64,000 nucleotides of DNA from Lithospermum erythrorhizon (Eukaryota; Streptophyta; Magnoliopsida; Boraginales; Boraginaceae): assembly GCA_019722365.1 (NCBI GenBank), contig JADFUC010001307.1, positions 467,001-531,000 of the forward strand, written 5' to 3'. Within the stretch, counting starts at the first letter, position 1. Each line of letters starts with the position of its first letter. Positions 52,001 through 63,515 of the stretch are shown piece by piece. The position numbers and the translations under genes are program-made. The notes under the pieces were generated by a model that made no database searches, was not told the DNA's origin, and worked only from the letters and a program-made list of their open reading frames with translations.

Positions 52001-52724
52001 AATAAACGCCATCCATCACAAAAATAAAAAGTAAATTACTACCAATTACAAATTTCATTGATCTGTTTTTAAAAAATCATTAAAAACTAAAATTTCCAAA
52101 GTGGTTCGAGTATTAATTGTTGCTTGCACACTCCCGCTCCCACTGAACACTATCCTTAGTTATTTGATGTTTGTTATTTAAGTGTCACCAAACGATCGTA
52201 CCACCTGCCCCCCTCCCGCTTTCCATATACTAATTCCATCTTACAATATGCAATAAATTGGGTTCTTTGTTTCACTCGACGCCATCAAAGTGGTTCCCAA
52301 ACCTTATGAACTTTTTTCATTATTACTCGTATTAACACTAGATTGAGAATTAATTACGGGTAGGACCCATAAGTACATCATCTTCTAAATTAACAAGATT
52401 ATTTGAATTGGGTAGCACTAATTGGTCGCTTAGTATTAGCTATAAAATGTAAACAACAAATATAGCAATAACAACTTAAAGATAGAGAATAATCAATCCG
52501 GAGCAAGTGCAAGCCAAGATCGATGAGATTAAGCCGATTTAACTGAAATATTTGCTTACCTTATGATAAAAATACTTATGATTATAAAAGAATTTAATTT
52601 CTATCAAGAATGCTGGCGAATATACAAGAATTGCTTTGATTGTGTTTAGATTGCTTAGATTTGTGAGAGAAAACAGCCAAGGCCTCCTATTTATGAGCCA
52701 ATAATGGTGGAACGTCAAGGCTCC

Positions 52725-52990
52725 TGCATGAACAAACGCTATTATGTCGTAAGATAAACGCGGGTAACGCTTTTTTATCGCTAACGGATATAAACCAGTC
52801 GCTTAAGAACAAACGTTACGAGACGGGTAATGTTTATTCATAATACTAGCCGCTATCTTCACCAACGCTCTAAAAATATAGCCGCCAGATCGCCGCTACT
52901 ACGCTCGATCGACGCGGGTAACGCTTTATTCTTCATTTCTGTAATCGTTCAACGCGGTAATGCCAAATTTGACGTTACCACGCTAAAGCC
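52725..52990. repeat. GGGTAACGCTT motif cluster at the high end of the hAT element
   Basis: Repeated ACGCGGGTAACGC, AACGTTACGAGACGGGTAATG and CAACGCGGTAATGCC units occur just inside the right terminus. They match the motifs seen at 49.7-50.0 kb and, less densely, CCAGAACGCTTAATC / CCAGAACGCTAAAG at 47.92-47.97 kb. Confidence 0.6.
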
Positions 52991-53576
52991 CTCGAGACAC
53001 GGGCCGTTTTATTACACGGGCCCAAGATTGTTTAATGCCTGCCCGGCCCCTAAGAAGAATCGGGGCCTGCCGGGCCCGCTCGATCTCGGCTCTTACCGAA
53101 CCACTGGCCTCGGCCCGGCCCCTTGACACTTCTACAAAGACCAACAAATTTTACCAAACCGCAGAATCCCAAAAATCTTAGCCGACTTGGGGCCAATGAA
53201 ACGGACTAGGCCTTCAACAAAAGCTAAGCCGCTTCACTCGCCATGTAGATAGAGTAACGTGTCTAGGCTATCTGCATCGGGATCCTAAAACCGGCTTTAT
53301 TATCATCGCTTACTTATCTAATCACCGCGTACTGTTTATATACCAACCGACCGAGGACCCAAGAGACGCTCGACATGAGCCAAAAAACCAACTCAAAACA
53401 TGCTCTCTACTTACTTTGGTCGACTCGAGTAAAAGAAATTACTCAATACCTGAAACAACCTTATAATTACACGATTCGATAAAATATCTACCACTTCTCA
53501 GGTTACTCGGTACCTGCCCAACTCAATAACATTACACTAAATATGTCGGTTCTCCGACCCGGCCCGAACTCTAAAC

Positions 53577-53619
53577 TGGGCCTGTAGCCCATCTGAAAAA
53601 TTCATTAGGTTTAGGCCCA
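53577..53619 (+). promoter_or_regulatory. Site II elements upstream of the RETICULATA-related gene
   Basis: Three TGGGCY-type elements are clustered: TGGGCC (53577-53582), AGCCCA (53586-53591) and GGCCCA (53614-53619), about 100-140 bases before the ATG. Such clusters are common in promoters of growth-related and organelle-protein genes. They lie outside the hAT element. Confidence 0.55.
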
Positions 53620-53714
53620 ATCACTTTAAACTACCATTTGTCCCATAAAGTTGTCCACTTTCTCTGTTTCCATTTTTTGTCATTTTCTCAAATTGATTAT
53701 ATTCCAGTACATTA

Positions 53715-56700
53715 ATGGCGATTTCATCATCAAATCTCACTTCATCAAATATTTATATTGCAATTAACAATTTGTCCCAAAATGTTGTCCAATTTGGTAC
53801 ACCATCAATTTCCAATAATCCTAATTTTCAGCCTAATTTCAATTATTCAATCGGAAACAAAATTCATATTTTTCCAATCAGCTGTACTGGATCACGACCA
53901 GAATCAGTAACTAAAACTGAATTTATTGTTTTTGATAATGAAAAAATTGATAATGGAGGTGGAGATGGCGGTGGAGATGGAGGTGGAGGTGGTGGTGGTG
54001 GTGGTGGTGGAGGTGGTGGTGATGGTGATGGTGATGAGGAGGAGGATTTTGAAGAATCGGAGTTTGGGAAAATGATGAAGTTTGAGGATGTGGTGAAGGA
54101 GGCTGAATTGAGAGGTGTGAGTTTGCCTGAGGATATGATTGAGGCTGCAAAAAGTTTAGGGCTTAGGGAATTGATTTTTTCGCGATATTTGGATTTGCAG
54201 GTTTATTAATGTCATTTGGAAATGCTGCATTAATTGTATAAATTATTCCCTCCCTTTCGAAAATATTGTGGAGTTTTAAATTTTGATGGTCGACTTTTTA
54301 ATTTAGTTTTGAATTTTGATGGTCGACTTTTTAATTTTTTGACTCGAATATTTGTGTTTATGTCCTATAATATTTAATAGGAAAATATACAAAGATAGTA
54401 TTTTTAAATTAATATACTGTTGAAGCGATAATTTTTTATTCAAATCAAAGTTATATGTGTCAATTAAAGCTACAAAGTTTGCTAGTTTCGAATATTGAAA
54501 AAAAACTGAACTATTTTTAAGGATGGAGGTACTACTCCCTCCATTTTAGAAATTGTATAGTTTCGAATTTTGATGGACTTTTTAATATTTTTGAACTGTT
54601 TTTGTGTATAGATAATATTTGCAACCTATTTTACTCTTAACCCGATAATTTTTATTTAAATTAAAGTTAGCTATGTCAATTAAGGCAGTTTGTTAATTAA
54701 GGCCTTGAAGTTTGTTAATTTTAATCATTGAAAAGCAGACAAGACAATATTTTGGGATGGAGGTAGTATGTATATTCTGTATTTCGAGTGTTCATCTTGT
54801 AAGTGAAGTGTGTTTTAATGGATTTTACGCTGCAGGGATCGATCTGGCCTCTTGCATTTCTTATAAGGCACTGTGCGATGCTCAGGGATCGAATGCTTGC
54901 TGATCCATCATTTTTGTTTAAAGTAGGAATAGAGGTTAGTATTTTTTTTTATCATTTCTAGAGTTCATTTGTAGAAACTTTCGAAGTGTTGCATGTGTAA
55001 AATTAGTTTTGTATAACCTATGTTTGAAGCATGAATGAGATCAATCAGATCAATCATCCGTGTATAGTGTAGGTGTACAGTAATAAAGATGAGGGAGTAT
55101 GCTATGATCGTTAGAAGATCATGATATTTGTTTGGCAATTTTGAAATGTAATGTCAAGTCTTGTTGTTTAATTTTTTGTGAATTTTTTTGTATGTCAATT
55201 TGCTGGATGGCAGGTTGTCATTGATTCTTGTTGTGCAACATTCGCAGAAGTCCAAAAGAGGGGAAAGGACTTCTGGGCAGAGTTTGAGTTGTATGCTGCA
55301 GATCTTTTGGTTGGCATAGTTGTCGACATTGCTTTAGTTGGTATGTTGGCTCCTTATGTTAGGATTGGTAAGCAGTCTGTGTCTGGAGGGCTTTTTGGGC
55401 GTTTTAATCAAGCGTGTTCATCTCTTCCTAGCAGGTAACTAGTTCTTTCTAGATTGATTAGCCTGCCAAGTGAGGTGGTTTATTTGTTCTTCTTCACTGA
55501 ATGCTTCATTTATGTTGTAGCATTTAAGTAATTTATGATAAAGTTGATACATGTCTTAGTTACACAAGAATTTTAGTGAAGGGTAAGCTAACTTTTGTGA
55601 GACTGATGGTTTATGGACGGGGGGGTGGTGGGACATAGGTGTTTGGAGAATATTGCTCAGACTGACATATGGTTGAAATGAGAAATCCAAACATGTGTCA
55701 AGTAAGAGCTATTGTATATTGATCTTTTTTCCATTAAATAAGATTGAAATGATTAATTTTTTTTTTTTGCATTTTTGTTCTGTTTGCTAGAAGTTGAATA
55801 CATGGATGCTGGCCAATTTACTTGCTTTCTGTGACATGATTTAGATGCCACTATTTTCATTAGACTAAGTCTTAACACATCTAAAATATCAAATAATTAA
55901 AGATTCATCTAACAAGCATAGTGTTGATGTGTGATATAGTAAATACTTTAAACTGCAAAGGCGATGAAATATGTATTTTGTCCGTAAAGTTCCCTTCTTT
56001 ATTACTGAATATGTTATTGTTACAATGAGGCATGCCATAATAAACTAAGATCTCAGCTTCTGTAAATATATATATCTCCACTGTTTTGTTATATATACAT
56101 GACAAAGCTCTTAGAGCTAGCAGAGTACTTTTTTTTAAAGGCTACTCAGAGTATTTTTCTGTTTTTGGTCTACATTGGTTGAATGGAAAAAGTTATACCA
56201 TAGACTGTCCTAAGTGTGCGCCATTTCCCTTGTATAAGTCCAAATAAAAGTCCAAAATATAATCTTCCGCTGTGAGTCTGTGACAATACCTAAATATGAA
56301 GTCCTTGTTAATCATTCATGAATGTTGGTTGTACAGTGTATTTGAAGCTGAGAGGCCAGGATGTAGATTCTCCACTCAGCAGAGGATTGCAACTTTCTTT
56401 TATAAGGTATCATCATTTGACTGTCTTAGTGCATACCATTTTTGACATGCATACATTGTATATTTGGGCGACATGTTTTCATTTTCTGAATCTCAATCCC
56501 TTTTTTATACTATGAATTATTGCATTTCTTTTTGTTTGTATCCTGTGCTTCAAGCTAGTATGTGTGATTCTTGTTACTTATCACCTATCGATCTTTCTTT
56601 TATAAGGGAGTTTTGTACGGCTCAGTTGGTTTTTTCTGTGGTATTATTGGCCAAGGAATTGCAAATATGATAATGACTGCAAAACGGTATTGCTTATTTC

Positions 56701-58013
56701 ATGCCTTTTCACTTCGATACAATCATTCTTAGGACGCATTAGTACAAAATCAATCACATGCCATGTCGAGCCAATGCACCTATTGTATTTTCACCTTTTT
56801 TATGAAAATTTGAATTCTCATTTATAGTAACTACATTGGTTGACCTATTAATGAATGGGGTTTGTATTATACAGTTTCATTTATTTAAATATTACTAACT
56901 GCAAGTTATCTAACAGAAAGAGACTCGAATTAATAGTAATCTAAAATTAATGGTTTTTGGAATGGAATATAAGAGCATTATAGAATTGTTTTCTTCTTCA
57001 AAAAATTAGCAAGAAAATAACATATTTTTGCTTTGCATATCTCTATCATACAAATACAATATTTGTATGTTAACGTCAATAAATTATTTGATGGCAAAGG
57101 GTGAAAATGCTTCATTAGATTAAACATAGCGGCATATATTATTACTGTTGAAAAATATGGATATACTATGTAGTACGTAACCGTTAACTTTAAAAAGAGG
57201 AATAGGTCTATATATATATTTTAGTTAATTTTCATGTATGCTTCTTTATTGACTGGATATTTGTTAGTCTTGCCCCCCTCGCTTCAAAATCCTGATTTCC
57301 ATTTGTTTCCATTGCATTGATTTATCCAAAACTAAAGAATCTTGAAGCCAGTAATCCTAAACAATTATTTTCTGTTGACTAAATTATTAAGAATTCATAC
57401 TCGTGAATACATATATGAACATCATTATATTTAATAATAGACTATTTTTATATTGATATGCTCTCCTGGAAATGTATTGTTATATTATTCACATATCCAC
57501 GTATTATGGCAGGAGCATCAAGACTTCGGAAGAGGACATCCCTGTGCCGCCTTTGGTGAAAAGTGCTGCTCTCTGGGGTATGTTTGTTGTTTCTCCTCTG
57601 AGTTTCTTTTCTTTGTTTATCTCTATTGTTCCTTTGTTTAAACTAAAAGCTGTAATGTCACTTTCACACACAACTGAAGTATTCTAGCTTAAAATTGTAG
57701 CTCGTGATTGTTTATCAGTTTACAAAGATTATCTTATATAATATATCCATCATTCTATTACATAGTATAACATTAGTTCGTAATCTTGAAATGACTCTTT
57801 GTTCCATTTTTTTTCTCAGGCGTCTTTCTTGCAGTGTCATCTAACACTCGCTACCAAATTATAAATGGATTGGAACGTGTTGTCGAGGGTTTGCCTTTAG
57901 CAAAGCGTAACCCTCCTGTTGCAATGGCGTTTACTGTTGGTGTTCGCTTTGCCAATAACATATATGGTGGAATGCAGTTTGTAGACTGGGCTAAACTGAG
58001 TGGGGTACAGTAG
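53715..58013 (+). CDS. RER: RETICULATA-related protein (DUF3411), plastid envelope
   Basis: Seven exons: 53715-54200, 54836-54934, 55214-55434, 56337-56406, 56607-56686, 57513-57577 and 57820-58013. They sum to 1215 nt, giving 404 residues. The family acts at the chloroplast envelope and mutants have reticulate leaves with altered mesophyll; the biochemical role is unsettled. The Ser/Asn-rich N-terminus fits a plastid transit peptide. Residues about 77-105 are a glycine-rich and acidic linker. Then come LPEDMIEAAKSLGLRELIFS, LQGSIWPLAFL, RDRMLADPSFLFKVGIEVVI, FAEVQKRGKDFWAEFELYAA, the hydrophobic DLLVGIVVDIALVGMLAPYV, VFEAERPGCRF, GVLYGSVGFFCGIIGQGIAN, EDIPVPPLVKSAALWGVFLA and NIYGGMQFVDWAKLSGVQ at the end. 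It matches RER3/RER4-type proteins throughout with no damage. Confidence 0.93.
53955..54036 (+). repeat. GGT/GGA/GAT microsatellite coding poly-Gly
   Basis: A run of GGTGGT and GGTGATGGTGAT units inside exon 1 encodes a stretch of glycines, then alternating Gly-Asp and poly-Glu. It is in frame, in the linker between transit peptide and conserved domain. Confidence 0.85.
54246..54529. repeat. Stowaway-like MITE in RER intron 1 (first)
   Basis: Left end TTCCCTCCCTTTCGAAAATA preceded by TA; right end reads CCTCCATCCTTAAAAATAG in reverse complement and is followed by TA. It contains a short internal duplication of TTTTGATGGTCGACTTTTTA. Confidence 0.7.
54535..54763. repeat. Stowaway-like MITE in RER intron 1 (second)
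   Basis: Begins CTCCCTCCATTTTAGAAATT after TA and ends, in reverse complement, CCTCCATCCCAAAATATTG before TA. It lies five bases after the first copy, so the two are back to back. Confidence 0.75.
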
Positions 58014-58563
58014 CAGAACATTTTTCAGGCATGGTTCTATACTCGTGCTCCTGACTCCTGAGGATGCATCTGGCTCAATTGCAGAGTTGTGTGGGGATAC
58101 CAGAGAAATTGCCCCTAAATGCTCCTCCTTTATGACGACAACTCAAAATGATCCATCTCTCCTACATCTTTCAGCTGGCTTCACAAATTTTGGACAATTT
58201 AGGTACTGATTGGACTTTCATTGTTGTATTTGTGAACATTTGAAAGGAGGGGGTGAAGATATTGTTGTCAGAAAGCGATTAGGCGGGTTGTCGTTACTTA
58301 GGAAATTGTCAGACTTCTCATTGGATTTTACTCCTACATCATTGAGGTTTCTACTTTTACCAGTGTACTTAAATGACAAGGTTTTACTTTTCTATTTAAA
58401 CGAGAAGTGTTTGTTGATGGTGCCCAACCCCTGTTTTTCTTCTTTAATCTAGTCAAGATATCGATATACTAGAGCATATGCTGGGTAAATTTCGAAGAAA
58501 TATTTGATTTGTGACCAGATTATGTGTGCTTAAGTTTGAAGTTTAAGTAATGTGAATATGTGA
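58014..58563. other. RER 3' UTR and flank
   Basis: Open stretches here have no family resemblance and probably belong to the 3' UTR. Nothing else is recognised. Confidence 0.5.
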
Positions 58564-58571
58564 TTGTTAAG

Positions 58572-58985
58572 TAGAGTTGTTAATGAGCCGAGCTCAACCA
58601 AGCGGCGCGGCTTGGCTCATCTCGTGAAGCCGAGGCTCAAAGCCGCTCGGGTCTATATTGAGTCGGCGCAACGAGCCTGCTTCAGCTCGTTGGCTCGAGA
58701 GCGCCTCTATACGAAATTATTATATACAAAGATCGGGCCATATAATTTTACGATGATTCAAATTTATTATCAATGATCAATGCGGTGTTACGATGAATTT
58801 TTATTATAATCTAGTCAATATCCAATTTATCAATCGGACAATTAACGCTCATCTCTATTAATTTCGCGCACTTTATCCATTTAAAATTTAAAATTTCCAC
58901 CAAGTGAGCTAGCTCGCTTGGCTCGACTGCAGCCAACAACTAGTCGAGCTAAAATTCTGTGAGTTCTGCTCGTTAATGTACTCTA
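58572..58985. mobile_element. Non-autonomous hAT MITE
   Basis: Ends are TAGAGTTGTTAATGAGC and, in reverse complement, TAGAGTACATTAACGAGC. Flanking 8-mers are TTGTTAAG (58564-58571) and TTGTTAAA (58986-58993), a target duplication with one difference. The interior has repeated GAGCC/GGCTC motifs near both ends and no coding sequence. Length is 414 bp. Confidence 0.88.
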
Positions 58986-58993
58986 TTGTTAAA

Positions 58994-60522
58994 TAATGTA
59001 ATTAATCAAATGATTTAGAATTGTGTATAGATGTATTCAATCATATGAATATACATCAATGTATACAAGTAGTTTATTCCTTTTTTCATGATTGAACTGA
59101 TTAAATAATCTCTTTAATGAATGGTATAATGTATTTTGGATAAATTTTAATTAAAATAAAAGCATTATAACAAATATTATAATATTCAATTCTTAATAAT
59201 TTTGATCATTGAAAAAAGAAAATCAACAACCTTTAAACATGGAGGTAGTATATAATATTCATAATTTTGAAATTTTGTTGGTTGAGATTTAAATTACCTT
59301 TGACCATTAAAAAAGAAAATTTTACGCTCTTTTAGAGTATAAATTCTAGTATGTAGTATTCATAACTTATATTTATATGGTTGAAAAATTATATTTCATT
59401 ATTTAGTTAAATTTCTCAAAATGATATGAGTTCATTAATTTATTTAGATGATCATACTTATCTCCAGTAGATAATAATGTGTATTAGATGTGCTGAATAT
59501 ATACAAATATCTTAGATGATCATAATCAGTTTTAAGATTTCTATATAAAATAAGAATTTGTATCTTGAAAAATCATATCATGATTATATGCATCAACATA
59601 CTTCTTTAAATAATTTCCTAAACAATCACCTGTACATCAAAATATCGGAGTCCAAATTTATAAAGCTGATAACTATCGAACAAACTCGATAACGTTAAAG
59701 AATGGAGTTATATCACATATTGCAAGTATAATACTATTGAAACTATAATTTTAGAGAATATAGGGTAAATATATGCATATAATTTTCTCATCATCTTATA
59801 GCTTTGGTTATTTTCAAATCATGCGGATTCATTTTAAACTCAAAGGATGCTTACACTATTAAGAAAAGAATCTCATTCCCCATGTAATTACCCATCGCGA
59901 AAAATGTAAACATGTACAAAGTTGATTTTTTATCACCTTATAACGACGCTTTAACGCTTATGTCGATATGATATAAATTTGTTTATTAGGATATATTTTA
60001 TTACTAATATATAATTCAGATGAAATAATTATGAATAGTAACTTGACTTGATGTATAATGATTTTATTTTGTTTTTCAAAACTTCATGATATTTTTAAAT
60101 TATTATTATTAGATTTACTTTACTATAATAATTTAATTATATTTTATATATATTTCATCTTGTATACTTTTATAAAACTATTAATAGGTACTACCTTCTA
60201 AACTAGGGATTATGTTTGTTCATTTTATTAAATTTAAATAATACGTATAATATCAATTATTACATATAAAAGTTTTCATATTATATTACGCCATATATGT
60301 ATAATTTGAGAAAACTTTTGTTTTCAATTGGTATTTCAAACAACGACATGATATCAAGAAGTTATATATACAAAGTAAATATGTATTACAAGTTTTACAT
60401 TATTATTAATTTACATTGCTTTCTTTGTTTCTATACATATATTGAATATTACGAGGAAATATAAATGAGATGTGCTAAATTAAAAACAATGAACTACTCA
60501 AATCAAAACCATCAAGAGCGTT
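58994..60522. other. Intergenic AT-rich DNA
   Basis: No gene. A Stowaway-like right end (ACATGGAGGTAGTA) near 59,240 has no clear partner. Confidence 0.5.
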
Positions 60523-60527
60523 AATAC

Positions 60528-61488
60528 GGAATTTAGCATGAATTTATTCGCGGATAAACACCAATTCATACATCCCCGATCCTCACCAATGTATATTAAC
60601 ACATTATTGCAATATGAATAATCAGTACTTGCCGCTGAAGACACCTAAAATGAACCAAAACCCACAAAATGCCTCTACGTGAAAGCTCCCTTGAAAACCT
60701 CCTCTCCAAAGCTTGTCCAACATCAAATGATGTCCTCTAGATTGCACACACCAAGAGTGAAACGAATCCGCATCAATCTCATAGAGTTTGTAGACAAAAA
60801 TTGAAGAGAAAATCTTCCAATTCTTGGGGGAGGGGCGGCTTTTTGAGAGAGGGGAGGCAAGAGTTTTTCAGGAATGAAAACCTTGTCTCTCTTTCTTTAA
60901 ATACCAAAAGCCTAATTCCAACCATAACTCGTTAAGAAATCAATAACTCGTTAACTTAATTAGACCGCTGGTGGCTTCTAATCAAATAATGAGTTACTAG
61001 TGAGCGGTTCCATTTTAATTAACTTAACAAGTCAATAAAATACTAACGAATACTATCGAATAACTTATCAGTTATTCATCAATTTCAATCGCTTAATCGA
61101 CAACTTACAAGTTTAATCAATTGATGTTCATCAATATATTTGACAAATATATAAATATTAAGATATACATCTCAATATACAAGTCTCGCTTAATTTCATG
61201 CATGAAATATAATTGGTATCATTGTATGTGCGACCTTCTAGGCTCTATAATAGTAAGTTGTATAATAATAATAATCGACTAATTACTATTATTATAATCC
61301 ATTAATGAGTAAGATCTAGCAATCGTCATAACCCCTTCAATTATCAAGGAGAACCCACATACTAGTAATATACAATTACTAAGGTGAACACTAAGTTCCA
61401 AAGAATCACATTTAACCAACCCTAAGAACGACCGATACCCAATCGACGCAAGATAATAAAGTTAATCAATTTTCATTGATTTCCAACA
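60528..61488 (-). mobile_element. Solo LTR of a retrotransposon (copia-like)
   Basis: On the minus strand it begins TGTTGGAAATCAATG and ends GCTAAATTCC. AATAC flanks it on both sides (60523-60527 and 61489-61493), a perfect 5-bp target duplication. The 3' end lacks the AACA expected to mirror the TGTT start, so it is slightly clipped. No internal retrotransposon sequence is present, so recombination between LTRs is inferred. The copia assignment rests on general resemblance of the ends. Confidence 0.8.
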
Positions 61489-61493
61489 AATAC

Positions 61494-63147
61494 ATCGCCA
61501 AATGTCCGACATAATAATAAAAGCTCTGCACCACATTTGAAGTCATAATATATGCATTTTACAGTCATAAAATCATTATGAAAACTTAAACTCCACATTT
61601 ATTCAGCGAAGTTCATACTCAATTTTGGATTTAAATAGAACAGTTGATATATGATTTCTATTATTATTTACTTTAACTATGCATAATAGTTTTTTAATTT
61701 AGACAATAAAATTATAGATAAGATATCAAAAGATTAACATTATCTTATTTAATATTCTTTTAGTCGGCATAAATTATTAATTAAATCACATGAAAAGAAT
61801 AATTATAAATAATAAAAAATAGAATTGTAACTAAGAAAAAAGATGTCGCATCAACAAAGAATAAAATAGTAAAAACAACAACCAAAAATGTAATTAAATC
61901 GATTCGATACTGATTTATTTATGTATCAAGATATCAACTTTAATTAACAAATAAAAACGTACAAAAGATGGAGAAATTTTGGACGATTTAAGTATGTCAA
62001 TCTGAATTTTAGATAATAAAAGCTAGTATTATGTAGACAATATTTTCATTTGGCTTAAGAATCGATACTCTTTAAAATATATAAAAAAGATATTTATTCG
62101 AGCAATTTTGTTTTCTTACTACAATTTTATGTTATCTTTATAATTATAAAATAAAATCACATGTAACTAAGCTACACACTTTATGTTAATTTTTATAATT
62201 ATAACAATGAAAATCAAGTGTAACAAAGTTCTACCACTTCGCAATGCACTTCCCTTATTACTGGGCTTTATCGTGAAATACAAAGAAATTTATTATATAT
62301 TAGTAACTATTCTATAATGAAAATTTTAGAAAATTATTTTTTAAGTTGTTATTAAAATTGGATAGATACGATTATAATGATATATTTGGTACATAAAAAT
62401 GTAAATACCACTCAATTCCATTTCAAATTTTGAGCTTAAGTATTATATATATGGGTAGATGAGTTATGTATAATAATTCAAGTTTTAGATTATGTCGACA
62501 TTAACTTTAAGGGTGCCTAACTTCAACAACAGAAAGGGGAAAGGAAAGAAAGAACAAAAGATACCGATGATATTTTGTTTAGACATATTTTATTTATACA
62601 ACGTATATATTTTTCTTAGTTTTTGTGATAGAAAATATTGTGAAGACAGGGCCCATTTCCTTTTTTAAATGGGACTGCTTTAAATTATAAAAATAATTTT
62701 ATTTCTAAGAAGAGCTTAAATTTAAAAATTTTAAAAGTTTTAAACTAAAATAAGATCAATTATAAGACAAATAAAAAAAAAAGAATCACTTTTATTTAAA
62801 AATTACTACCAACTTGCCAATATTTGTTTTTTGCACCATTGTCTCTCGATCGACAGTTTTAAATTACACGATATATAGTAAATATTTTGACTTCAAAAAA
62901 TTTTGGTGCCTGCGTTAAGAACTGCTCAAACACCCCAATAGCTGTTGGACCGTGTGCGAAGAACCCTTTGGAACACCCCTTAATAGTGGGCGATGGGAAG
63001 GATGGGATGAATATTTTCTGGTGTCTATAGCGCCAAAACAAGAACACCTTCAAATTCTGTTAAAAAAAAAAAAAACTATTTTGTTGTGTGTATAGTGTTA
63101 TCTCCAAATTCATAGGAATATTTTCTTATCCAAAAAGAGTCAACACC
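61494..63147. other. Intergenic AT-rich DNA and upstream region of the phosphatase gene
   Basis: No gene is recognised. A less AT-rich patch at 62,880-63,050 may belong to the promoter or 5' UTR of the next gene. Confidence 0.5.
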
Positions 63148-63515
63148 ATGTTCTCCACTGCATGCCATCTCAACCTTTTCCTCCTCCATGACAATATTCA
63201 CCACACAATTAGACCAAGAACACCCCTCAAATCATCTTCTTCAAGTATTCAAGAAACTGAAAAGCCCCTAGAAAACAATAAGTTTAATGTAGGTGATCAA
63301 ATAAAGGAGTTTTCAAGTTGGAAGCAGATAGTGTTGCCACCCATTAAGGTGGCCAAGAGAGTTGTCCTAGTGAGACATGGTCAGAGCACTTGGAATGCTG
63401 AAGGAAGGATTCAAGGCAGCTCTAATTTCTCAGTTCTTACTCAGAAGGGTGAGGCTCAGGCTCAGACTTCTAGGCAGATGCTTATTGATGATAACTTTGA
63501 TGTATGCTTTGCTAG
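63148..63515 (+). CDS. 2-carboxy-D-arabinitol-1-phosphatase-like protein, first exon only
   Basis: Start ATG at 63148 (MFSTACHLNLFLL); codons upstream are open but lack an ATG. Exon 1 ends at 63515 before GTAAAG, giving 122 complete codons. The protein has a Ser-rich N-terminus fitting a plastid transit peptide, then WKQIVLPPIKVAKRVVLVRH and GQSTWNAEGRIQGSSNFSVL, the RHG motif of the histidine phosphatase/phosphoglycerate mutase superfamily. The catalytic His is in RHG. The spacing and QGSSNFSVLT sequence resemble the plastid enzyme that dephosphorylates the Rubisco inhibitor 2-carboxyarabinitol 1-phosphate. The remaining exons lie beyond the window, so the assignment is at subfamily level only. 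Confidence 0.78.

Larger units (their letters stand above)
47656..53134 (-). mobile_element. hAT DNA transposon, 5.5 kb, degenerate
   Basis: The ends are inverted repeats: TAGACGTGAAAGGAACCGGC at the left and TAGAAGTGTCAAGGGGCCGG in reverse complement at the right. Both then run into GC-rich CCGGCCCG-type sequence. Flanking 8-mers are CAAAAGAC (47648-47655) and CAAAGACC (53135-53142), a slightly decayed target duplication. A broken minus-strand hAT transposase lies at 50.5-52.0 kb. Arrays of ACGCTTA/GTAACGC motifs lie toward both ends. The element sits 580 bases upstream of the RETICULATA-related start codon. Confidence 0.85.

Noticed and set aside
53923..54150. His-rich minus-strand frame
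   Set aside because: Antisense of the poly-Gly microsatellite in RER exon 1.
58000..58452. Open frames after the RER stop
   Set aside because: They overlap the end and 3' UTR of RER, with no homology and no splice support.
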